A stretch of 64,000 bases of DNA from Portulaca oleracea (Eukaryota; Streptophyta; Magnoliopsida; Caryophyllales; Portulacaceae): positions 23,621,891-23,685,890 of the forward strand of contig CM055868.1 of assembly GCA_029582165.1 (NCBI GenBank), given 5' to 3'. Below are positions 20,901 to 31,540 of this stretch, in pieces; within the stretch, counting starts at the first letter, position 1; each line of letters opens with the position of its first letter. The position numbers were made by a program, and so were the translations under genes. Below the pieces are notes generated by a model. That model had not been told where the DNA came from, ran no database searches, and was given only the letters and a program-made list of their open reading frames with translations.

Positions 20901-21615
20901 GTCTTTTATAAGTAGTGTTGTTATTGGTTTTGATAACTTGGGTTGGGATTGACTTGAGAGTTGTGAGCTGAGTTTGAATAATATACTAATAACTCAAGTG
21001 AAACGTAGGCGATTACTGATGCCTTTGGTAGGCGATTATTATATTTATGCCTTGGTAGGCGGTTACATTGATGCCTTTGGTAGGCGATTGTTTTGATGCC
21101 TTTGGTAGGCGATGTTACTATATGGGATTTGATATCCCGCCCGCATAATAAAATGAATGGGTTGGGTTGAGGAAAACAGTTGTGTGGGTTAAACGGTTTA
21201 TTAAAAGGTTTGACTTGTTCCCCTTCCTCAAATGAATTGAAACGAACTTAACCTGTTTTAACGTTAGGGGTAGACATTATTGAGATTTCCCCCTCATTTT
21301 TGAACTGTTTTGTTTTCAGGTGATGACCAATATGCTGGGGACGGGAATTAGAAGTGAGGACGACATGTCTAGAAGTCGTTAATTTTTGTTATGCTTCTTT
21401 TTGAAAGACTTGAAGTTAGTTGAGGTTTATATTCTAAGTATGAGTTTGTTAGTTGGTTGTCGTTGACAGACAGTCGTTGTTTTTCCTTCTTGCCTTGTAT
21501 TCCTTCGGGGATACGGCAGTGACGCCCAATAAGAGTTTAAGTCTTCCGCTAAATTTTGTCTGTTAACGTTAGTTTGACTTTGACTTTTTCATAATTAAAT
21601 TTCCGGGGCGTTACA
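17919..21615 (+). mobile_element. solo LTR of a Tekay/Del-type chromovirus with 106-bp 5' extension (3697 bp)
   Basis: Bounded by the 5-bp TSD ATCAC (17914-17918 and 21616-21620). The right end, CCGGGGCGTTACA, is identical in type to the LTR ends at 46493 and 54183. Two LTR starts occur: TGTAAAACCTCG at 17919, which adjoins the TSD, and TGTAAAACCCCGAAAAAT at 18025. Between them lies a polypurine module (TTTCGAGGACGAAACTTC, then TTTTAAGGAGGTAATGA). A TATA-like box (AGTATAAAAG) is near 18423-18432, followed by a CT-rich and CCG-rich leader (18440-18860). ORFs in that leader are rejected. From 18860 to 21600 it is AT-rich and noncoding, ending with the GTATTCCTTCGGGGATACGG phrase shared with the other copies. 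No interior is left, so it formed by LTR-LTR recombination. Confidence 0.88.
21005..21117. repeat. short tandem repeat in the solo LTR (GATGCCTTTGGTAGGCGATT units)
   Basis: Five adjacent variants of a ~25-bp unit. The homologous place in the younger LTRs (about 41600-41700 and 53490-53590) does not show this array, so it is a private expansion of this subfamily. Confidence 0.85.
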
Positions 21616-21620
21616 ATCAC

Positions 21621-22295
21621 ACTCATGGCCGGCCCATGGTTAGGCCCAACCATGTTGGGTTTATTAATTAAATTCATAAATTAATTATAACTTACCCATC
21701 GTTGGTTTTATCCAGCCTTTACGATATCCATTTTTCCAAACAAGTAGAGTAAAATAAAAATAAAATAGAAAGGCGTCAGGCGGTCAGTCTTGTAGATCAT
21801 CATTCTAGTCTGTATAATAATCAATACAGCTTGAGTTAGCCCAAGTATGGTGTCCAAGTTACGGTTCTCCTTAAACCGGTCAGCTTATGGTTAGGGGCTT
21901 GTCCGAATTGAGAAACACTGACTTGAACACTTTTACTCGGTCTTGACTCGCTGTGTTCGGTTTTATCCGGCCCTTTATGATGATCAATGGTCTTTAAGGT
22001 CATGTAGAGTTAGGGTCATGCAAACCCGTGTCCCGGGTGACTCACCTTGTCTAGTCAGCATTTAGATTATGCATATTAGGAAGTCCCTTGTTGGTTTACT
22101 AGGTCATGCATTCATCATGTCGGGTTTTGGGGTCAATAAGAGGTCAATCTCTGAGCTGTGTGTGGTTTTTCTGTAGTCAACATAGGAGACCCGAGTCTAG
22201 CTTGGAACCCCCGCCCAATAGGTCGCTTGATCTATAACCCGGTCTTCGTTCCGTCAGCACCCAGGTCCAAAACCTCCCGTCGTCTGCCATTCGAC
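21621..22295 (+). other. leader of the Tat-like element, continued after the solo LTR
   Basis: Continues the noncoding leader interrupted at 17918 (the shared ATCAC is the TSD). Phrases such as TTTTATCCRGCC recur on both sides of the break. No gene. Confidence 0.55.
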
Positions 22296-22473
22296 ATGTT
22301 TGCCGAAGAGAACCACAGAGACAACCAAGTCCAAGAGGCCTTAGTCAAACTTATTGAGGAAAAGTTTAAGCAAGTTGAGGGTTCAATCACTTTTGCTGCC
22401 TTACAGCAAGAGAAGAAAACCGTTGAGCACATCGCTCGGTAGCGAGAACTCATCCAAAGGCAAGATAATCGTT
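22296..22473 (+). pseudogene. gag N-terminus of the Tat-like element, cut by an inserted LTR
   Basis: The ATG at 22296 opens MFAEENHRDNQVQEALVKLI, a coiled-coil-prone start like those of Tat/Ogre gag. The frame continues through KFKQVEGSITFAALQQ to a TAG at 22440-22442 and on in frame (RELIQRQDNR) to 22473. There a minus-strand LTR beginning TGTAAACAC interrupts it. An upstream in-frame start at 22158 adds 46 codons with no domain. Capsid function is inferred from position and element type. Confidence 0.45.
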
Positions 22474-23297
22474 GTAAACACAAATTTCGATTCTAAAATA
22501 AATAAGACAAGAACTCTTGTAGTAGATCTTGAGCTGAAGGTCTTGAGCGTTGATCCCCTTAGTGCTTGGTAGTTGGAGGCTGCTCGAAGTTTAACAGTTT
22601 GTAGATTGACAGTTGGTTGCAGTTCTTCAAGTTCTTGGATGCGAGGGCCTGAGTGCTTTGTCTCGATCGATGAACCAGACGAAGAAGATGACTGCAGTCC
22701 TTGATGTGAAGAACAGAAGTTGTTGAGCTAGCTGGCGTTAGTCCTTGGCGCTTGGAATCTGGAGGTCGCTTGTAGTTCAATCTTCTGAAGGTTTCGTAGG
22801 TCTTGCCGAAGAACTCTGAAGCAGTTCTTGATCTTGACGTGGTATAGGCTTGGAGACTCGATCTTGAGCTTTTGCAGACTTCGATCCTTGGTGCTTGGTA
22901 GCTGGAGGCCGCTGGCAGTTTGATCTTCTGGAGCCTCTGGAGTGCAGAATGTCGAATGTCGTCGGGGTAGACTGCAGTGTGTGTTGAAAATGAAGGAGAG
23001 GACCCCTATTGATAAGCTTTGGAGGCTTAGGGTTACCTAGGGTTTGAGCAGGCTTTGGGCTTAGGCCCAAATTAATTAATTATCCCTTTATTGAAAATAA
23101 AGAAATAATTACTATTTTCTGCATCATAATTGACACGCGTCACGACGTTATTGGCCATATGGATTTCCATTTAAAATTTAATTAAATGGACCGCCATAAT
23201 TAATTTAACACGTGGCGAATAATAAATGGCCAAATAAATTTTATTTATTTTACACGTGTCATTTTTTTATTGGTCCACAAATTTTTGCCTCCTACAG
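22474..23297 (-). repeat. LTR (824 bp) of a minus-strand element, 3' LTR by its PPT
   Basis: Plus-strand ends are TGTAAACAC and GCCTCCTACA (TGTA/TACA inverted ends). On the minus strand it is preceded by the purine-rich CGAAGGGGCATC (23298-23310), a PPT, so it is the 3' LTR of an element whose interior lies at higher coordinates. It interrupts the Tat-like gag. No second copy of this LTR is seen in the window, so the 5' part of the element is lost or too diverged for me to recognise. Confidence 0.65.
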
Positions 23298-23836
23298 ATG
23301 CCCCTTCGAGAGCCGACCGCGAATACAAATTTGAGTGTTTAAAGCGGTTGAGTCTCGAATATTTGCTAAACATAAATTACGTCTTCCATTAAACCCTCTT
23401 GAATTGAGTTAGGCCCTCCAAAGCATTGAGTCGTGCATCAAATGCCCACAGTTACTTCCAAATTGAAATCGGGCTTTCTGGCCTCTTTTGTATCAAGATT
23501 GAAGAGGTTATGTATTGGGCAAATTGACGGTTACTTCATGAGTGTCTCTTTTTTTTCGGAAAATTTTGATAAAGAGCCCCATGCTTCCTCAACCTCTCTT
23601 TTTCTTGTTTGTATTCAATCCCAACTGGACTCCAACACCTTCCATGTTCTACTGAATCAACTCTTACCCGAAATTTAGTTGGCTAAAATTCCTAGTAATA
23701 GAATTGGAATTGGAGTCAAACTCATTGTTGGGTAAATACTATAAGTTACCCCGTTTTCTTTCACAGCTTCTCAGTAGTTCTTCTGATTCTGAGCTATCAC
23801 CTTGCTCTCTTGTTCTGTACCACCGCTCTATTTTTA

Positions 23837-23879
<43 letters not shown>

Positions 23880-24985
23880 ATCTGTAAAATTGAACCTTCT
23901 GACCACAGATCAAATTATCTTCTGATCTCATTTCAAAAATAATTCTGTCCACAGATCAAATTATCTGCCTCTACTTCCTTAGCTTTTGTCTCCGGTTTTC
24001 ATGGCAGAGAAAGGTTCATGGAGTTTTTTTTTTCGTGCTTTCATGGAGCTTTTATGGCAAAAGCCATGGGAAGAGCCAAACAGGCATGGCAAATTTAATG
24101 ACACAACCCACAATTTCCTCTTGCCTTTTTTTTCTTTAATCCTCCACGTGACAACATCTGTACAACTTTCTTCATCGTCTTTATTTATTTATTTTTTTTG
24201 CTGGGGACCACACAAAAGATGAATAATATCATCATTCTTGAGAATGGTTTTGCGTGATTCTCTCTTTTTTTTTCTTTTTTTTTTAACTTTTATTTTAGTC
24301 GACCATAAATATACATATATATTTTTTGACAACTTCTGATCATTATCATAGTTTGGGATCTCATAAACAGATAATACGATGGTGATGATCAAGTGATTAC
24401 CCGATCTTGATGCAGGTGATGCTCATTAAAAATTCAATCTTGATGAAAGGATGCAATCTTGATGATGAAGCTTCTGATCTCATTTTTTTGTTGCTCCCGA
24501 TGATCATGATGATTTTGATTATGGAGGAAACATTTTTATCACAATCTTAAACGATTTATTTTCTTTGAATCTGAATTACTTTCCCGCCTGTTTTTGCTGA
24601 GAAAGGGTTAGTGTGCATCATGGTCGTAGAATTGTATATGCCGTCAATGGCAATTAATTTGTTCTTTTTCCCTTTTCCTTGGAAAAGAAAGAAGAAGGGG
24701 GAAAGATGCGCATAAGGCCACAAACTCACGCACCATTACTCTATTTTCTTGTTTTCTTTTTGTTTTAATTTGTGAGTGGGGCCCACTAAAAAGAAAAAAA
24801 ACAACACACCTTGAAGATTTCACGTGACTATTGTCACGTATTTCAACGATTTTCGTTTTCCTTTTCCTTTTTCTTTTGTTGACTTTTTCAATATATTTTT
24901 TCTTTTTTTTTTACTTTTTCTAATATGTATATTTTTCTAACACTTGTCCCTTTTTTTTTTATTGGTCACTTTTTTTTTTGTGTAG
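23298..24985 (-). other. noncoding interior of the minus-strand element
   Basis: No gene recognised on either strand. Contains the PPT at its start, a (CT)n run at 23840-23876, a short direct repeat (CCACAGATCAAATTATCT at about 23905 and 23950) and long T-runs. Small ORFs here show no domain. Confidence 0.5.
23840..23876. repeat. (CT)n microsatellite
   Basis: About 18 uninterrupted CT units. Confidence 0.95.
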
Positions 24986-24989
24986 GGAG

Positions 24990-25591
24990 TTGCTGCGATC
25001 TCCTTGAAATTGTCCTTCGTCCTCGCCAGTATCTTGCCCACTCCTCAGCGTGTTGTCGTAGGGTAGTCCTAGACTACTCTCTTCAGGACTGTCTACGTCG
25101 AAAGTGTCATCACTTCGCTTTAGGTGGATTACTCCATTGGCTGTTGACATAGAGTTGTTCTGGACAACTCTCTCAAAAACGACAGTACGATCATGGTCGA
25201 CTCGATCATCGCATCACTTTAGGTGGATTACTCCCTTGGCTGTTGACGTAGAGTTGTCGAAGATAAGTCTCTGAAAAATGACATTATAGTCAGGGTCGAT
25301 TGAGTCAGTGCCTCGTCACAAGTGGAACACTCCTCAGCGTACTGACGTAGAGTAGTCACAGACTTACTCTCTTCAGGATTGTTTGGGTCGACTTCGTCAT
25401 CATTTGGCCTCAAGTGGAATACTCCTCAGCGCACTGGCATAGAGTTGTCCTAGACATCTCTCTCAAAAATGACAGTCGAGTTTGGGTCGACAGAGTTATG
25501 GCCTCGCCGGATCACTCCTCAGCGTACTGACGTAGAGTAGTCGCAGACTTACTCTCTTCAGGACTGTCTGTGTCGACTGTGTTGTAATCGT
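24990..25591. repeat. diverged tandem repeats (units of about 95-150 bp)
   Basis: Recurring blocks ACTCCTCAGCGTACTGACGT, GTAGTCGCAGACTTACTCTC and GGGTCGAC occur at least six times with substitutions and length changes. They share the GTCGAC-centred joint and the CTCCTC element with the regular array next to it, so they look like older units of the same array. Confidence 0.8.
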
Positions 25592-26310
25592 GTTTACTCC
25601 TCGGGGATAGTCTGATGTATTAGACATCTTCGAGGTGTCTCTTTTCAGAGCTGACCTGGGTCGACAGATGTCATCATAGGGTTTACTCCTCGGGGACGTT
25701 CTGATGTATTAGACATCTTTCAGGTGTCTCTTTTCAGAATTGACTTGGGTCGACGGATTCATCATCGGGTTTACTCCTCGGGGACGTTCTGATGTATTAG
25801 ACATCTTCGAGGTGTATCTTTTCAGAACTGACCTGGGTCGACGGACGTCATCATCGGGTTTACTCCTCAAGGACGTTCTTATGTATTAGACATCTTTGAG
25901 GTGTCTCTTTTGAGAACTGACCTGGGTCGACGAAGTCATCATCGGGCTTACTCCTCGGGGACGTTATGATGTATTAGACATCCTCGAGGTGTCTCTTTTC
26001 AGAACTGACTTGGGTCGACGGACGTCATCATCGGGTTTACTCCTCGGGGACGTTCTGATGTATTAGACGTCTTTGAGGTGTCTCTTTTCAGAACTGACCT
26101 GGGTCAACGAAGTCATCATCGGGTTTACTCCTTGGGGACGTTCTGATGCATTAGACATCCTCGAGGTGTCTCTTTTCAGAACCGACCTGGGTCGACGGAG
26201 TCATGATCTCATCGCAAGTGGAGTACTCCTCACTGACGTTCTGATGTATTAGACATCTTGAGGTATCTCTTTTCAGAACCAACTGAGTCGACAACGTCGT
26301 CGCCTGACTT
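25592..26310. repeat. tandem array of an 88/89-bp unit, about 8 copies
   Basis: Unit starts (GTTTACTCCTCGGGGACG) fall at about 25592, 25681, 25769, 25858, 25946, 26035, 26123 and 26221. Spacing alternates 89, 88, 89, 88, 89, 88 before the last, diverged unit. Each unit contains GATGTATTAGACATC, AGGTGTCTCTTTTCAGAA and GGGTCGACG. No reading frame is kept across units. Such arrays occur in the untranslated regions of Tat-group elements, which fits the minus-strand element here. Confidence 0.92.
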
Positions 26311-27857
26311 ACTACTCATGGACTTTCTGCCGTCTACAGGTTATGAAGAAAGGACTTGAATTCTCTATCGAGTCATGATGATCCACCAGACTTTCTTCTG
26401 AAGATCCATGACAAGTCATCTAAACATTTTCTTGGGTGTGAGCATCATGGAAGGACATGAGGACATCGCCCGCTAGCTTGCCCCCAACATCAACTCTAAA
26501 TGAGATGCTAAAGTCACTAACTTGAAAGAGATTACCACTTAACAAAAGGAGTGTGTCGTTGATTTGAAGGGCGATGGCATCGTCTTGGTGCAGAATTCAA
26601 CCAACACGACTAGGATGCCCCCACGTTACTTGCTGGAAGGAAGTTGTCAACCATATTGAGTATTCCGTTGGTGGTGTTGACATGAAGCAAACCACTGACA
26701 TGAAGATCTTGGCAAGCTGGAGTGCGGCTTGAAAGCCTACAATCATAATGACTTGGAAGTTGGTCTATTTCTTCTACTTTTGACTTGAGAGTCATCATTG
26801 TGATGACATAAAAGTCTTTAAAATTTGATGACATAAAATTTCACTCAACTGTGGAACAAAAGGATCAAAATCAATTAACTCAAATCATGCACTAATCAAG
26901 AATTCAATCCAAGAATCAAACCCAAATCAAGAAATTCAAATCTAGGACATGGTATATGGCATAAATTCAACAAATTACTCAATAAACTCAAGTATTCAAT
27001 CAATGTCATACCATAATCAAAGTATATAATCAAAGAACGAGAGAAAGACTTGAGAATTCCATACCTTGAGTTTGAAGAGGGAAGAGGAATGGAGCTTGAA
27101 AGTTCAAAGTGTTAGAGTGCAAGTGAGAAGAGAAAAGAGAGAGAAGAAGGTGGTGGTGGTGTTCGTCGACGTCGGCAAGGAGGACGGCGAGGAGGGTAGC
27201 GGTGCGTGGTGGCGCTGGGAGCATTTTTGGGAGGAAAGGGGTCGAGGGTTTTAGGGCAAAGGAAGAAGGAAGTGTTCAATTGAAAGAGGAAAAAAAAAAG
27301 AAGGGCCACGATTAAAAATCAAAAGACAGACAAAAATTTCTAGGCAACAAACAAAACGCAACCAGCGTTTCTATAATGCGGGCAGCATTTTGCAGAAATT
27401 GTGTATGTAAACCTTCTGGACGAGGCGCTGCCAGCGTTTTGAAAACGCAGGCAGCGTTTTGTCACCTGATGATGGTAATTCGATTTTTGGCCAATTTTTT
27501 GTTTGTTTTCTCCCTTTTTCTTTATTTGCTCCTTATTTTCCCTACAATTTGACATACCAAAAAATCTCTACAAACATCTACCAACTAAATTTATTAGGTT
27601 AGAAATAATAATTTTAATAAAAACCATAAATTTCTTGAATTTCTTCTTTTTCTCTACACACTTGAAAGAAAAAATCAGTAAACTTCAAAATAAAATTACT
27701 AAGGAATAAAAACTGAAAGAAAATAATTGAACTAAAATAAAAAGTGGGGAGGAATATATATTAGATAATGATGTACCTCCCCGGGGTTGCTTTGTTTAAC
27801 GTCGTTAGCTCGACGCTATGGACCCTTACTCATTGGGATCCTTAAGCAATTTTTGTG
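26311..27857 (-). other. noncoding LTR-element debris, minus strand
   Basis: No gene recognised. 26840-27310 has the look of an LTR/leader (A-rich stretch, then a G-rich block 27075-27260 whose ORFs are low-complexity). 27355-27465 holds four variants of a CAGCGTTTT/GCGGGCAGC motif. Around 27775-27840 the minus strand reads the GGACCATAGCGTCGAGC phrase and a GTTAAAC...GGGGAGGTA tail. I associate this with the region just after the coding part of plant Athila-like and derivative elements. Confidence 0.4.
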
Positions 27858-28789
27858 CTAATTGAAGTTCTGGGTCTTCGTTCCGGATGCTGTCAATGCC
27901 CTTAATAGCTTGTCAAACTCTCCTTCATGCGGTCTGCAAGCTAGTAAACAAGAGAGCCACTGGATTCTTATAAGATAAAACGTTAGTAATGCTCTCAGTA
28001 ATAAATCAAATTTGCTAGAAAAATCAAAAGAATCAAAATATGTGGTCCACAAGAATTTTCTAGGAATGTCCTCTAGGTGTATCCAATAAGGATTAAGAGA
28101 GGGGTCATAACCTCTAAATTTTCCTAAGGACAACTCATCACTGATATTGTTACTTTCATTACAATAATTAACCTCATACCCTAATTTAATCTGAATGTCA
28201 GAGGTCTTTTGTTCAGGTATGGGTTCCTCAGGGGTTTTTTGTGAAACTAAAGGTGGTGAAAAGGAATTGAAGCATGAAATAAATCTCTGGAATCAAAGAT
28301 TGCAATATTATCAGGGTCCTTATTCAAAAAAATTAATTTACTATTAACCTTCTCGCTGGGTTCCTCAATAATAATTTCAACTGACTGATGATGAAAATCA
28401 TCTTCATTCCTAGTATCTAACTCAAAAGTCTCACTCACCTCAGACCCCGTTGACTGAGAAAAAGGTAAGGAAGTGTCATGCAAATCAAAAACACCATCAG
28501 TAGTGTTTTCAGGTAAACTAGGACAAGAAGAATCATCTAGATTGACTTCTAAAGGGACAACAGACTTACTATCATCACATATTCCATCATTAAAATTAGA
28601 AGAATTAGAACTAGGGTTATTGGCCTGCAATAAGTTTATCAAGTCAGCAATTTGAGCAGCCCTAGGGCAAGCGGAATCATCATGCTCAGAAGAATTGCAT
28701 AAAGTGCAAGCAATTGAATTACGAGATTGCATATAGGAAATAGCATGAAAGCAGGAATTTTTAGGGTTTAACCAATTGATTAAAAGCAT
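27858..28789 (-). pseudogene. zinc-knuckle protein of a non-autonomous LTR element (two-part frame)
   Basis: The minus strand from 28789 reads MLLINWLNPKNSCF, then CTLCNSSEHDDSAC (a C-x2-C-x4-H-x4-C zinc knuckle, about residues 28-41), then a long acidic, Ser/Asp-rich region to 28247. A shift follows, and 28133-27858 reads KFRGYDPSLNPYWIHLEDIP. The zinc knuckle sits at the N-terminus, not after a capsid domain, and no protease or RT is present. That suggests a relic or a non-autonomous element with a reduced nucleic-acid-binding protein. It lies between an Athila-like tail phrase (27775-27840) and a possible PBS/LTR (28826-29430). Confidence 0.45.
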
Positions 28790-28799
28790 TCAGGGGAGT

Positions 28800-29430
28800 C
28801 CACTCTAGTCAATCAATCAAATTATCAACAATCCCGGAGCAGGTAACAAGATAATTCGGGGTCTATAATCTTTCTAGGCCTTGTCACATCGATCTTTCGA
28901 TCCGAGATGAGTTAGAGTGATTAAACTAAACATTATTTCTAACTATTTAATCTAATCAAAAATAAAGAACTGATTATAAATTGACCCTAGGCAAGAATCA
29001 TTATGTCTAACTATTTTCTAAACCTATTCAATCTACGCCTTCCAATTCAAGACGCAAACTGTCGTTCTGTTGTCCAGAATCTAAAACCAGGTAAAGACTC
29101 AAACTGTCGTTCCGTTGCCAAATTACCATGACATACAATGTACGCAAATTAAACGAATAAAAGAATAACCTAACACCGAGACTGTATTTAAATTCAATCA
29201 ATAGACATCGAGTTTGTCCCCCAACAAAGGAAATTAGCTACTCATATTACTGAAAGTAAACATCGCCAAATCTTAAACAAGAATAAGAAAGCATGAAAGT
29301 AAAATAGAAATAACCGTGTTCGAATTGGCGGAATCGATCTCTTCGTGTCACCCGAATCGATCTCTTTCGTGTTCTTCCATCACAAGCAACAATCTAATCT
29401 AATAACAATGTTTGTGAATTACCTGGAAAG
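28800..29430 (-). repeat. probable LTR and PBS region of the non-autonomous element
   Basis: On the minus strand GCTCCGGGATTGTTGATAA (28848-28826 region) resembles a decayed version of the CCGGGGATTGTTGA phrase at Athila-type PBS sites. Beyond it lies ~580 bp without coding sequence, with an internal repeat (CAAACTGTCGTTC at 29058 and 29101). LTR limits are not resolved and no matching copy was recognised. Confidence 0.35.
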
Positions 29431-29484
29431 AAAGTATCTAAAATTTAGACAACTTTTCTCTCTCTAGTTGAGGTCCCCTCGGCT

Positions 29485-30609
29485 ATGGCGTCTAGGAAGG
29501 GAAAAGGATCTTCAAAGAAGCAAAAGAAAGTATTAAAGGAGTTTCCAGATAGAATTACTCGTTCGATGGAAAAAAGAATTGATTCTATTGTTTCAGGAAA
29601 TACAATTCAAGATCAAGGAAGGGATGAAGTTGCGTTATTAAGAAGTGAAGAGGCTCAAGAAGAAGTTGTATCATCTTTTGCTAATCTGGTTAATCCGGAT
29701 GTCGAGTTAGCTCTGCATTTTATTCCAGCAGAATCTATTAATGGAATCAGGTGTGCTAAAATTTCGTATGTAGATTCTTTGGATTCAACAAGATGGGACA
29801 ATGCGATTCTTTGTTGTGTTTTAGGAGCTAATCCTCCTATTCGGATTTTGGAGGAATTTGTTAAAGGTATATGGCAAAAGGGGAAGGTAGTGCGAGTGGA
29901 AAGGATGGGAGTAGGAATTTTTGGGGTTCAATTTGCTGAGATTTGTGACAAGGAAGAAGCGGTCAGGAGAAGAATCTACTATTTTGGGAAGAAACCGTTC
30001 ACAGTTCAGGATTGGAATGAGGAAAGGAAGATGGATTTGTCTAATATTGATTCTTTGCCAATCTGGGTTAAATTCCAGAATCTTGCTGCAAAATATTAGA
30101 CACAAGATGGGCTCAGTCGTATTGCGAGCTGTTTGGGAATTCCATTGAAGGCGGACAAGAACACTCAAGAAAGGAAATTAAGGTACCCAGCATGTGTCCT
30201 TATTGAAATGAAATTAGGAGGCCATTTTCCAAATCACATTGAATTTGTGGATGATAAAGAAGTTGTTGTATCACAAAAAGTATCTTACGATTAGCAACCT
30301 CTTTATTGTCAACATTGTAAAATGTATGGTCATATAGAGGAGAAGTGTAGAAAGAAGAATAGAAAGATTCAGGATGGAATACAGAAAGAAAATGATGCGT
30401 CTATGGAAGCTACAGTATTGAAAGTTCAGGAACAATCTGATGAAAAGGAGGAAATTGAAGAAATGTTGATTACCCCTTCTAAAGGTCTGCTGGAAATTGA
30501 GTCACCTTTATCTAATCAAATTCAGAAATGGATTTCGGAGGAGATAATGAGGGTGATCAAAGGAGTAGGGGGGAGACGAGGAAAGAGCATGGATAAAATA
30601 CTCAGCTAG
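29485..30609 (+). pseudogene. LINE ORF1 (DUF4283-like domain, CCHC knuckle)
   Basis: ATG 29485 opens a basic N-terminus (RKGKGSSKKQKK). A DUF4283-like region follows (SLDSTRWDNAILCCVLGANP, FGVQFAEICDKEEAVRR, PFTVQDWNEE, LPIWVKFQNL). The frame meets TAG after AAKY, where plant LINE proteins usually have Trp. The reading continues to a second stop near 30293 and then a zinc knuckle, CQHCKMYGHIEEKC (30307-30348), with a charged tail to 30609. This is the RNA-binding protein of plant L1 elements, needed with ORF2 for retrotransposition. Both stops are single-codon changes. A start at 29485 fits the leader directly upstream. Confidence 0.8.
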
Positions 30610-31430
30610 AATGTAAGAGGGTTTAATAGCCCTTCTAAGCAAATGGAGGTGTGTCTTTATTTGCGTAAATTTTGCATTGTTTGGTGGCTTTGTCTGAAAT
30701 TAAAATGAGAAAGGAGAATGAGGAATCTATGGCTAGAAATGCTTTTCTAGGTTGGAATTACCATACAAACTCAGAGTTTAATAGAAAAGGGAGACTTGTG
30801 GTGGCTTGGGATCTAAGGGCGTATTATGTGGAAATCCTTGATTCTCAAGAACAATTTGTTCATTGCAAATGTATTCGATTGAATACAGGCTCTCAATTCT
30901 ATTCTACTTTCGTTTATGGTGATAATTCTTCTTCTAGAAGAAGGAATTTGTTGGATGCTTTAAGGGGTTTTAGTAGTTTGTCTGGAGAAGCTTGGATGGT
31001 TATGGGTGATTTCAATTCCATCCTTGATGATGGTGATAGAATTGGTATGTCAGATGTGGTATATTCTAATATTGAGGATTTCAAGGATTGTATTACGGAT
31101 TGTGGTTTAAGTGAATTGAGCTTTGTTGGGCAATTCTTCACTTGGTCGAATGGCCATACTTGGTCAAGAATTGATAGAGTGGTTGTAAATTCTGTTTGGG
31201 ATCATGTTATGGATTTTACAAATGTTCTTTTTAGAGAATTTGGTATCTCTGACCACTCTCCAATTCATATGGAGTTTATTAGTAGCCCTCAACACAAACC
31301 TTCGTTCCATTATTGTAGAATGTGGCAGTTGGATGAGGAGTATAAGGATATATGTGATGATATTTTCCAGAAACAATGGAGGGGGTGTGCTATGTTCAGG
31401 TTAAATTCTCTTTTGAAGGAACTTAAATGA
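30591..31430 (+). pseudogene. LINE ORF2 endonuclease domain
   Basis: An AP-endonuclease-like (EEP family) domain. 30591 reads ILS, stop, NVRGFNSPSKQ (normally WNVRGLN), then a frameshift to LVALSEIKMRKENEES from 30672. Motifs: FSTFVYGDNSS-type strand (written YSTFVYGDN), MVMGDFNSILDDGDR (catalytic GDFN), QFFTWSN, SRIDRVVVN and GISDHSPI (catalytic SDH). This domain nicks target DNA for target-primed reverse transcription. The catalytic residues are kept, but the frame has a stop and a shift at the start and ends at TGA 31428-31430 before RT. Confidence 0.85.
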
Positions 31431-31540
31431 CCTTTGAGATCCCTGCACAGATAGAAGTATCAGGACCTGTATAATCAGCTTGAAATTGGAATAAGTGCAT
31501 TAGAAAGAAACAGAGGAATTTCTACAATAATAAAGATGAT

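Noticed and set aside
24990..26310. Possible CRISPR-like array
   Set aside because: Units are 88/89 bp with no repeat-spacer alternation; the whole unit is repeated. This is plant nuclear DNA with a satellite-like array.
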